Assembly: GCA_040954595.2 (NCBI GenBank)
Contig: CM082584.2
Span: 2,604,001 to 2,668,000, forward strand
Source: Balanoglossus misakiensis
Taxonomy: Eukaryota > Hemichordata
DNA: 64,000 nucleotides
Direction of reading: 5' to 3'
Part shown: piece by piece, positions 1-9,875 of the stretch
Layout of the letters: each line of letters opens with the position of its first letter
How positions within the stretch are numbered: the stretch's first letter is position 1
Program-made: the position numbers and the translations under genes
The notes under the pieces: model-generated
Database searches by the model: none
What the model was told of the DNA's origin: nothing
The model's input: the letters and a program-made list of their open reading frames with translations, nothing else

Positions 1-38
1 CACTGACAACCGGCTATTGCAAATGATTACATTTACAG

Positions 39-1840
39 GGGTTCCAATTTTAGTTCATGGCCACGACAACAACGCGTCTGTAAACAAATTCCTGCGAGAG
101 GAAAGGCCAGATACCATCAGCAGCAACGACACATGGCATGGTAAGGCTTCATTCTTACTTGACAGGGGAAGGTGTAGCAGAAAAAACACTCCAATTTAGT
201 ACATGTACATAAGGACGTCACATACATTTTTAGCTGACGACTTTTGATCATCTGTAAACTTATAATTTGAAAGTGAATATGTGTATTCAGGTTTGTTTTC
301 AAGGCAGAGTTGCATCAATCCAGGCACCATTAATTGATTCTGTTTCATCGTGTACACGTAGGCGAGGAGCTGTAACATCAATGCTTGTTTTTATTTTACA
401 GTTACCAAGGCAATAGGCCGAGAGATGAAACGAGTAACCACGGGGACACAACGAAACATGAACGTAACCTGGCACCCTGAACTTGCAGATAAAGGTAAAA
501 TCACACACATTTTATGTTTTCTCAATCGCAATGTTAAGTTTTCACTTTTGGTCAGGTATCTGTGGTTACGAGTTTCTGTTTCATGTTCAGTTTTATGCGT
601 TGAATATTTTTTTTTCTCTTATGCAGCTTTGAAAATGGAGATATTAAACGTAAAGCCATTTCGTTTGTGATAACAATTATTACAAATTCAACTATGTGTT
701 CACCTCTCCACAGGGGCCAATGTAAAGACACATTGCTACTGGGCCATGACACGGGCAAAACAACACCTTCTGGACAATGGCAACACAACCCGGGCACGAA
801 CCGAAGCAGCGGCGCTAATCCGAAAAAAATTAGACAATATTGTCGCTCATTATCAGGTAATTACCTTTGAATGAAACAAAAATAACTTTTTTGATTAAAT
901 AAAATAGTTGAAAATGTAACCATCGCCATCACACATTCTTTTAAAGTTATCTGTGGATGCCAACATCAGGACAAAACCGTGACTGTGCTTCTTAAATTCC
1001 ATCAAATAGACGGTACATGTTATCTTTTCGATCTGTAGGATAATCACGCTGGGTGTGACCCAAAATCGAGGTGTCGGAATAGCGCGAATTACGAAGCATC
1101 GTTCCGCCCAATCAGGCAATCGAAAGCAGCTGACCTCCTGAGGCATGCAGTTAGAAAGACGCAGCTGTACAAGAAGCCAGAGAATTATGTTGATGTGAGT
1201 TTTTTAAGTATTACATAGCATGAGGTAAATGTAGGTGTGCTTAGCTATGTGTATTGAATGACAATGTTTAGCTTGAAACACGATTTCAGAATACAGGTAC
1301 ATGTAGTTACAATGTGCAGTGTTTGAACACCACCATGCAGCAGATAGAGCATAGCAGTATTTCTCTCAGGCTTTCTTGTACCGAGATTATGCTGTAGTTT
1401 TTGTCAGCTATATGCAGACACGATTATGGAAAACCAAAGTCTCTACTCTTTGTAAAGATTTTATTTTATTTTCCATTCTAGTGTAAAGACACACACTATG
1501 TTGAGAGCTTCAACAATGTTGCGCATCCCATTAAAAAAAAAACTCCTATAAATTCAGGAGTGATCTCACCTGTCTGGACTGGGTAAGTTTTATTTTATTT
1601 CCGAGTGTGTTCATGTTTTCCCCATGATAATTTACAATGTTTCTGTGCAAGCTTATCACTGACAAAACAATAAAATATGACGCAGAAGCGAAAGTGGTGT
1701 CAACCAATACCAGGAAGAGTCGGCGAGGAAGGCAGTACAGGAGGAGGTCTGAGCGCAGGGTATTGACGGAAAAAACAAGTCGTTGGAGGACCAATGTGTG
1801 GAGGCGTTTTGTCGAAGAAGTTTTTAGTGCCTCTCTGTAG
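39..1840 (+). CDS. Partial multi-exon gene, Kolobok-like DDE transposase-related protein
   Basis: Exons with consistent phases can be read at 39-140, 402-494, 714-856, 1039-1194 and 1492-1581, each with AG before and GT after. A terminal exon may run from about 1637 to the stop at 1838-1840. The joined product contains DTWH at the first junction, a tryptophan/cysteine-rich middle (HCYWAMTRAK), a CDPKSRC motif and the acidic motif YVESFNN, and ends in a strongly basic tail. DTWH followed later by VESFNN recalls the second Asp and final Glu of Kolobok-type transposases, whose target site is TTAA; this family call is from memory of motifs. The start lies left of the window. The segment after YVESFNN looks shortened, so this may be a decayed copy or a domesticated host gene. 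Introns in conserved positions are the argument for a host gene. Confidence 0.5.
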
Positions 1841-4257
1841 AAACCCAGAGACGTATGCTCTAGTGCATACACATACCAAACGGCCCTTATCAGGGCCACC
1901 ACATCCTTCAAAAAGAGAACTACCGTAATCACCAAAACACTTCGTAATAAAAAAATTAAAAAGAAATGCACAAATCATTACACAGGCACACATACTCACA
2001 TATAAAAGTGAATAAAGAAGTACACTACACACCCGAGGATATGACTTTGGTGTTATTTTAATGTACCATTCATTTTTGTCAAAAACAATCACCACTCAAA
2101 GAAAACTGCCAAAAATAAAGATGTATCGCATTATAATATGTACAATAATGTCGTCTCTTAAAAAACCTTAAACGGACTCTTGACTTCAGTGATGCCCGGA
2201 TTTGATGAAATATCGAAACGTACGGAAACGCAGAAAGTCAGTCAAAGAATTGTTTTGCTATCAATCACGTGATCTGGCCATGTGACCCACGGCGTTGTCA
2301 TTTCCAAGTGACGGGCAAGCAATATTTCGCCATTCAGTAAAAGATTTTTCCAAGTATGTTTTTATTTTAAAAACCGCCAGACACGTACCATGTATCAGGT
2401 ATAATGCCTCCACGCTATTGAAGTTGCCCGTCATCTGGATATTTGAATGCTAACGTAACTGTGCCTGAGCGTGCGTGCTGCTGTACACGGGCGCGACAGC
2501 TTCACGAGTGCATATAGCCGCGCCTATAGGCCCATGTCGCAATAGCAATAGATAGGACTTTCTACCTGCAAATCATGACGCACCAAGTATCAAGACATGC
2601 TGCCAATCATTTATAGTTTTGGTAATTCGACTTGTATTCCTTTCATGTGGAATTTTCGACAAGCATCTGAGCTCCCTTCAAAAATTACCGACGCCACGAT
2701 CGCGATTGTCAGCAATTAAAACAATGCGGACATTTTCGCATCGTTCATTTCCGGGGATCAGTCTAGCTTGAACTGGGTTTGTATCGATGTCGATCTATAA
2801 ACTTGATGATCGCGAATTCAGACATTTCAACGCCTATTTTGAGTAGCGATCCGCTCTCAAGTTGATAGGAAAATTATAGACAGGCCTGTGCCGAGCCGCC
2901 CCAGCCGTGCGCAAGTGGATTGACCGACGCGTGGTACGGTAGCCGGTCATGCATGCAGGATGACTGTTTTGCATGCTGCCGGCTGCGCCTCCAATCACAA
3001 TTGCTTGAGGTCAAAGTCGTCATCAAGACGGTCCTGCCTCGCAGGACAAATGCAAGTAAGAATCAATACACGCTGATTTCAGATCATAGTGAGGTGAATA
3101 CAGCTTCTTTGTGCGAGATTGCGTTGTAGGGCTTACTTTACAGAGCATTGTCCGAAGTTTCGCGATCGCATTCCAGAGCTTGCACCTGTGCGCGCTTGGG
3201 AGAATTGAGCGTCGAAGTGGTTAGAGCGATCGGCCTCTTGCTTTCCAGTTGACCGTAAACAGTCTCTACTGTACTCGTGTGCAGCTAGACCATGGCACGG
3301 CCGTTATCGTTATCTGTAATACCTAGCACCCTTTATAGGATTAGCTAAGGTGGTAAACTGTTGTGATTGGAGTGTGCTTTTAACGTACTGTAGGTTAAAC
3401 ATCGCAACTAGCCTAATGTTTGACTAGGAGGAGCACCTACTAATGCGAAAACCAGGGATTGAAAATTGCCCCTTTAAACATCGACAGACAAATGACACAT
3501 TTTTCCCCCTTTATTTTGTAGAACAGAAGTAAAATGTTCTTGGAGAAGCAAATTTAAATTGTTTTGTGTTCTTTTCACAATTTTAGAAAAATGAAATATG
3601 ACGACAAGTTGACTGTAGAAACGGAAGGTTTGGGGTACTTTAGGCACATCACAGATAAATAAACACGAAACGCATTAATTTTTCAGCTGGAAAACTAAAG
3701 CCCTAGGCCTGCCCATCAGTTTCCTCCCATAGACAACCTTCACAATGGGACACCATCCCTGTTTCGTTCAGGAATCTCCCTGGGTTACCTCCAGGGGACG
3801 TATAGAATGCATTAGTGACAATTAAAACGCCATCGACTTTATCCTGTATTATTTTGTAATATTTTCACGGAATCTGAGATTGAAAATTAAGTATTCCAAC
3901 CATCAGCAATAATTTACTTTCAAAAAATCTAACCGTTGAGAGCTATTTATAGAATAGAGTAATTTTGACATTAAGGCCGAACCCTGTTGTTGAGTATTAA
4001 GATTTAATTTTAATGTTTCGATTAGTGATCTATTTCTTATGCATGAATGAAAAAAAATAATTGACAGATCTCAGTCTTACAGATGTTTATTTTATCACCA
4101 TGGTAACAACTTCTTATCGGTATATAGAGGGTTGTTTGTCTCGTATCGCGCTACTGATATTGAAAAGTAACCTTCCTAATTTCAACAAGCTGTAAATTTT
4201 ATAGACGTGTAACTCGTGCTCATTTTCTTCTTCTTCTTCTTCTTTTTAATTTCTGTG
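1841..4257. other. Intergenic stretch without recognisable gene
   Basis: No frame here shows a known domain or a run of exons with good splice sites. Roughly 2200-3350 is richer in CG dinucleotides than its surroundings and could be a regulatory region, but no core promoter is identifiable. A (CTT)n run lies at about 4226-4245. Confidence 0.5.
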
Positions 4258-4423
4258 CCGACGGCTTCAGTGCCCAACGTTCGATTCTGGCAGGTGGTTT
4301 CGAAATTGGATTGTTGTATATGTGGACCAATGGCTTGTGGTCTGTCACAATGGTGAATTTCTGACCATATACATACAAGTGGAATCGTTCGCATGCCCAT
4401 ACAACGGCAAGGCCGGGATCCAG
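4258..4423 (-). pseudogene. Ty3/gypsy retrotransposon RNase H fragment
   Basis: The minus strand encodes about 55 residues with the typical reverse transcriptase/RNase H linker and RNase H start: LAVVWACERFHLYVYG, then VTDHKPL, then PPARIERW. In Ty3/gypsy pol this segment follows the polymerase domain. Nothing recognisable precedes or follows it: it is joined to unrelated sequence upstream (high coordinates) and runs into a lysine/arginine-coding (CTT)n microsatellite downstream. It is a short relic without LTRs, integrase or polymerase core. Confidence 0.75.
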
Positions 4424-7400
4424 CCGGGATCGAGCATTAAACATGAAGCAGACGACAAAAAGTGACAAGACGGGCATCGCGCGTGGCAAAGTGAAAAATA
4501 TTTCCACAGAGCAATTTCAAAATAAAACGTCCGTTAATTCAACAGTATTGTTGTTTTATTTATTTGGTTTAAACACGCGCGACTGTGGTTTTTGCTGCCA
4601 TATGCTAGTTCAGCAGGGGCCCGTTTTAGCTCTGCCAGCAGTGCATTATGAGTATTTTAGCATCGCTGGATTGAGCTCTCGTCCAATCAGAATTGCGGAC
4701 GGTAGCATGATATAATATAATACTGTATATATACCATTTATATATTTGCGACAAAATTATGGTCATATATTGCCAAAGAAAACAATGGATTTCAAATAGA
4801 ATTGTTTTATCAAATTCTGGATATATTTATTATTTAGCAGCATTCAAAAATGGCTAACGATGCAGTTTTTAATTTATTAAATTCATCCATAAATTCATCC
4901 ATATCAAACACAGAAATGCTGTCTACCTAGGATAGGATGACTAGAACAATCATCTATACAAAGTCAGTCCCCCCAGATCAATGAGAATAAAAAGTGCCTT
5001 GCTCAAGGGCACAAAATCATTGAAGTTTATGCCATTTCCACTCAAGTTGGACTGGAAGTCAAATATGAAGACATTTGTTGGAATTTCTCTTATCTCATAT
5101 ACTTATCTGCATTCTGATTGTGAGCTGATATGTTATGAGGGATTTTATTCTGAAATTGTTCTTTTTGGTGCTATGGTCTATTTATTTCCTAAGTGTCACA
5201 TTCCACTGGAATGAATTGTCTCTCCCATCAGAAAACAGCATCTAGACCCCCCCTGGGGATACCAAATGATGACTCCCTGAGTACTTAACTCACTCCAAAA
5301 TAAAATCAACCCAGTGCCAATTCTTCAAACATTTCAAGTAAAATTTGCCTGATAGAAGTTTCTCTTGATGAAAATCACTTGTGACTCTGAAGTGTTGCAC
5401 AGAAAAGAACTTGTTTCTTTTTTTCTTTCTTCAAAGGGTGGAAAGTGTACCAGTCACAAATCAACGTCGTAACCAGGGTAACTACCAATTTCATGTCAAA
5501 GTTCATACATGCTATCCTCTGCTCGCATTAATAGCGATGTTTTGGGCGATTTCTGAGGGAGACTACACTTTCTAAATGCTCAATCATGAAGGTAGCTGTG
5601 TTGTGATTGGTTATCTACACATTTGTCTCAGTCAGCAACCAATCAAAGCACAGCTTACTTTCCAGTAGTTGAGTGAAAAAAACATTCATTAAGTTGGTTA
5701 TTTTCACAAAGATCAGTCCTCCAAACTCTTCCATGTTTTTGTATTAAAGTGTATATGAAGTCGATTTGAAAAAAAAAAAGATTTTCATCACCTTGGTTTC
5801 ATAAAAAAATAAACAATGTTCACCATGGAGTTATAGCGGCCATTTTGAATTTCAAATTTGAGACAATTTTTGTCATTCAAATTTTTACAGTGAATAATTA
5901 ATCTGTATTCTTTGTTTTAAGCAAGAATAATCTAAAGTTGTATTAAGGAGAATATGACTGATTTTGAAGGTGCACATTAAAACCAAACATGAGAAGCAGT
6001 AGGAATAGTTCATGTCTTGTATTGCAATAATTTGGCAGCCCGTGTTCAACTCGGGGGGTGGGGGGTGGGGGGGGAATGCTAACAATGGACACACATATAC
6101 ACAAAAGATTGCAAAAGTAAAAGATTTATTTTGAACACATCAAGGATTTTAAAAACCTATAAAGAATCTTTCTGGCTGTGAAGAAGCAGTAAATAATTCA
6201 TTTCTCAAGTCCTCATGAAAAAGAACTGTAAAACTGCACTTATGGAAACTGCATTGCAAGGATTGGTAACAGATAATATTCATATCCAAGATGAGGTCAT
6301 ACATGGAATAACATTTAAAGGGACAAAATCTCTCTCTTGCTGCCATTTTTCTGTTAATTATGTTTGATACAAGACTGTGGATATATAGTGAATCAACGTT
6401 CGACCACCCACAACTTCCATCCCACTTGTAGACACGAGAGTAAAACACTCGTCAAAATGAATAATCGGTCTCTACAATTTATTCATTTTGGCGAGATTTT
6501 TACTCTTATATCCTTTAAACAGGCATAATTTTGAATGATAAAGCGAAACTGATTCAAATTTTAAAATCAAGATGGCCACCATTCAATGTGTATTGAGAAA
6601 ATTTGAAGTATTTTTATTTTTGAGAAAGCAAATTTTTTTCTGTTTTCAAAGTGACTCTTCCCACATTTTAATACTAAAAATATAAAGATATGTCGACCAC
6701 CTAAATAGCATGTCTGCAAAATGTGAATGGTGATGTCTGTATTAGTTTATAATTCAAAATTAAGAAAATAGTTTCTCAATCCTAATATGAGTGATCTTGA
6801 AGTGACAACTTGTGTACATAGAAAAAAGATGTTGAGAGTGTGTTCAATGTAATTGAAAGCAAGAAGTGTATGACAACCTCTCTTAAATTGCATATTCTTG
6901 GTTAGTCATTTGCTTTTGGGAAATAGTACACATCAAAACTGAAGTCCAGAACATTACACAAAATCATTGTGAACATGTTCTTAACAAGTGTTTCAGATTT
7001 CTGCTTAAACCTATTGGAATTATTGTTAGTGCAATTTGAAACAAACTAACTCTTTACAAACTAATTTGGCTTTACAAATCAGAGACATTGTATACTGACA
7101 GGATATGTATGTTTCAGCTTTTTTGGCTCAAAATGAACATCTGCAAAACATAGAGTGAATTTCCTAAATCTGTCAACAAACAAAAGTAATGTTTCTACTG
7201 AAGATATTGATGATCAGGATTAAAAATATTACTGTACAGCTTTTTGGTGAAAACAATAATTTGAATAAAAAATGTTGCAACAAATCACAAAAATCACTAG
7301 AATTTTTAAAAAATCAACTTTATTTTGCTATAATGGTCATTGATGTCATTAGCTGCAGTTTGTAAACTCAACATGACAATTTCTTAGTTGTCACTTTCTC

Positions 7401-7915
7401 ATAATTGTAATTGACTCACTTTATTTGCATGTGTCTCCATCCTGTGAAGCTGACATGACATCATGTTCCTTAGAGTGATTTAATTTGTAATTAACCATTA
7501 CATACACTTCAAATAGGTCAGTATCTGCAGGATGGTCTTGTACTGTATTTGGGTAATTCACTTTCTGTTATCTCATGCTAGATCTATGTCACAGATTCCA
7601 TTCATTTATCTTTAGTTGTGTCACCTGTTGGTAGCTGTTTCTGCAATCACCATCTCCTCGTTGTACAGCCTGGTTATTGAGAAGACAGTAATGGTGGAGG
7701 GTGGTTTGGTGTATTGGCTTTGATTTCTCTGCAGGGCTTATAACAGTATGTGTGTACGGAACCTTTTCCTTGCACACACACATTACGTTACTCAGTTAAA
7801 TTTCTCAGACATTGCAACAAGTTCCATGGAAATACTGCCATCGTTTGCCATACTAATCAGAAATTGATATACTGACGTCACAATGGTCTGCTTCAGAGAT
7901 GTTGATGTCATCATC
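4424..7915. other. Non-coding stretch, including 3' flank of the ROCO-like gene
   Basis: No supportable coding exon. The part nearest 7915 should hold the 3' UTR of the minus-strand Death-domain gene; AATAAA-type signals on that strand occur at 7419-7425 and 7319-7324, but their use is unproven. A G-rich run (GGGGGGTGGGGGGTGGGGGGGG-like) lies at 6054-6074. Confidence 0.4.
6315..6515 (+). mobile_element. TTAA-ended short repeat, copy 1
   Basis: The block starts TTAAAGGGACAAA, then has TTTGATACAAGAC, then CAACTTCCATCCCACTTGTAGA. The same order recurs at 29113-29235 (+) and in reverse at 53574-53839. TTAA next to a sharp shared end suggests a non-autonomous TTAA-targeting DNA transposon. Only one end is clear in this copy. 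Confidence 0.5.
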
Positions 7916-8338
7916 TTAAGATGTAAGATGTAGATTAGCCATGTCACCTTCAACATCATGATGATCAGCTGACACACCAAGTTTTCGGAACATCTCATGT
8001 ATTTCTTCTCTGGCAGCGTAGACATCACAACTTTCTTGCTCAAAAAATTTAACCAGGTTGGAAAAATTGCTCTTACAGAATTTCTTATCTGCAGTTGGCT
8101 GTTGGCCTGCACGTTGTTGTCCTCCACAGCCCTTGGACCAAACAGATAAAGCATGTTGTGTTGGGGATTGAATCAATGCACTGTATTGCCATGAATCCAC
8201 CTCCATGCGAGGGATCCCCATCAAGTCTGCCATAGCCCTGTAGTCATTGCCGGATAAACGGATGATATCCATGATATTAGAAAATATCTTGAGGGCATCC
8301 TTCAGCATCCACTTGACATCACTTTCATATCCACTGTG
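7916..8338 (-). CDS. Death domain coding segment, in frame after a TGA
   Basis: Reading on from the COR exon past the TGA at 8339-8341, the same frame stays open for about 140 codons to a stop at 7916-7918. It contains a Death-domain-like core: LKDALKIFSNIMDIIRL, then DYRAMADLMGIPRMEV, then WQYSALIQSPTQHALSVW. A cysteine/glutamine-rich linker and an acidic tail follow. No splice acceptor is needed between the two parts because only the TGA interrupts them. If translated, this would be the C-terminal adaptor-binding domain of the ROCO-like protein. If the TGA is real and not bypassed, this segment is untranslated. Confidence 0.7.
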   Translation of the reverse strand, partial: HSGYESDVKWMLKDALKIFSNIMDIIRLSGNDYRAMADLMGIPRMEVDSWQYSALIQSPTQHALSVWSKGCGGQQRAGQQPTADKKFCKSNFSNLVKFFEQESCDVYAAREEIHEMFRKLGVSADHHDVEGDMANLHLTS

Positions 8339-9175
8339 TCAGAGGATGGTTGTATCATACCCATCACAAAGAAAGTCAGTAGCTGCTTCTGAAATCACCA
8401 TCTCCTCGTTGTACACCTTCTCATTCCTCTCTTCTGCTTCCCGAATTTGCTTCAATGTATAGAATGTGACATCTTCAGGGTTGCGATGGATTCGAAGAGA
8501 ATCTGAACTCAACACGTGGATGTCAAGTCTTGTACCAGGACAGCAGATCTCTAACACTTCATAGACAATATCAGTTATTGTCTCTAATAATTTGTAGCAT
8601 TCGCCGATTTCCTCTTCTTTCTCTGCTCTAACACAAACATGGATAGCTCTCCAACCTTTTGTCATATACACCAAGCCTTCTGCATTGTGACACACTTTGA
8701 TGCCATTTTTCCATATACCACTTGTCCGTCGGTTGATCTTTCGGAAATGGCGTTCTATTCGAGCGTTAAGTCGGGGGGAAAATCCTGGCGAGAAACTATC
8801 AGCATCATCTCTGCATTGGAACCGTCTACCATAGTAAATCTTCTTAGTAGCATCCTGTTTCCACTGATTTGCAGGCATATCTGTGTCCAACAACTCAGGT
8901 ATTACATACCCAGTTACAGTATTGGATTCAGAAATGACCTCGTAGAGAAGGTCAAACTCTTTGAGAAGATTTATCAGCAAATCAATATCTGCCAGACCAT
9001 GGAAAACTTCCTCAATTTCGCTTCTCATATGTAAGGACTTCCGCGGCAAGCGGTTTGCAAACTGCTCAAATATTTCAGGAGCCAGCATGGGACCGAATAT
9101 TCTAGAACATAACCATTGGGGATCAAGAACAATGACGTCATCTGAATCTGGTAGGGTACTCTCGATTTGGAACAT
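8339..9175 (-). CDS. COR domain exon (C-terminal part of COR)
   Basis: The exon opens after a clean acceptor (TTATTCACAG at 9176-9185) in phase 0 with MFQIESTLPDSDDVIVLDP, and encodes 278 codons up to TGA. DDVIVLDPQWLCSRIFG and the LLYEVIS / YVIPELL segments match the COR (C-terminal of Roc) domain, which mediates dimerisation in ROCO proteins. The rest forms a mixed alpha/beta region (IWKNGIKVCHNAEGLVY, RAIHVCVRAEKEEE) often found between COR and Death in this class. The upstream exon ends LHYLGE, which joins smoothly. The stop falls inside a sequence that otherwise reads straight into a Death domain. Confidence 0.8.
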   Translation of the reverse strand: MFQIESTLPDSDDVIVLDPQWLCSRIFGPMLAPEIFEQFANRLPRKSLHMRSEIEEVFHGLADIDLLINLLKEFDLLYEVISESNTVTGYVIPELLDTDMPANQWKQDATKKIYYGRRFQCRDDADSFSPGFSPRLNARIERHFRKINRRTSGIWKNGIKVCHNAEGLVYMTKGWRAIHVCVRAEKEEEIGECYKLLETITDIVYEVLEICCPGTRLDIHVLSSDSLRIHRNPEDVTFYTLKQIREAEERNEKVYNEEMVISEAATDFLCDGYDTTIL

Positions 9176-9581
9176 CTGTGAATAAACAATGGGGAAAAAT
9201 ACTTATGTTTTGAGACATTTATTCAAATGAAATTGTGCATATATCTTAGTGACACACATACCAGTATGTAGATGTGTGCATGGCTGATCATACATAGGGA
9301 AACCGCGAAACCCAGGCCAAGTCTAGCCTTGCCTGGCCAAACCATCTCGGCTATAGTGATCGAAAAAAAAACTCATCAACGCCACAATATTGCCACTGGT
9401 GATTTAGGAACAATGTCAGGGCTATACCCACACTAGTGACACACATGGACCACAAAAACATGTTTATAGCAGAGGGCCTTTTCTGGGTTTTTTTTCTCAG
9501 TCTTGAATCCCTGTCTAGATCCTCAGCAAAAGGCTCTGTCAAGCCTTTCACCCCCAGATCCCTCTTAAGAGAACCCAGCCT

Positions 9582-9875
9582 GTGATTGGAACTGCGCTGA
9601 GTACTACAGCTGGCCTTCAAGGCGCAAGACCGCGGCGTGTATGTACACTTTTCGTGTCCCGGCTGAATCCAGCAACAACATGTGAAAATGTTGAGCGCTA
9701 TGCTGCGGACAAATTTGATGTAGGTGTGAACTGTACAAAACTGAAAACAAAGTATGATATGTATGCTTCTTTTATGGTTGAATTATCTGATGTAGACATT
9801 AGAGTTGCCCTTGATCCTGTAAATTGGCCTCAGGATACTCTTGTAAGAAAATACTATAAATCTCAGACGCCATGA
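9582..9875 (+). pseudogene. LINE-A ORF1 C-terminal part
   Basis: About 97 codons with an RRM-like ORF1 end: LFVSRLNPATTCENVERY, KLKTKYDMYASFMVEL and WPQDTLVRKYY. This pattern is usual at the end of ORF1 in CR1/L2-like LINEs, whose product binds element RNA. The true start is missing, so the copy is probably 5' truncated. Its TGA overlaps the ORF2 ATG in ATGA at 9872-9875. Confidence 0.6.

Noticed and set aside
1546-2095. Minus-strand frames of 131-141 codons
   Set aside because: They lie opposite the better supported + strand exon, with low-complexity hydrophobic content and no domain.
3203-3270. tRNA-like A-box sequence (GTGGTTAGAGCGATCGGCCTC)
   Set aside because: It resembles the start of a tRNA or tRNA-derived SINE, but no B box (GGTTCRANNCC) or cloverleaf follows.
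6054-6074. G-quadruplex regulatory element
   Set aside because: A G-rich run is present, but nothing ties it to a promoter or transcript here.
8339-8341. TGA as a selenocysteine codon
   Set aside because: The family has no known selenoprotein and no SECIS-like structure was identified by eye downstream; readthrough or a pseudogene is simpler.
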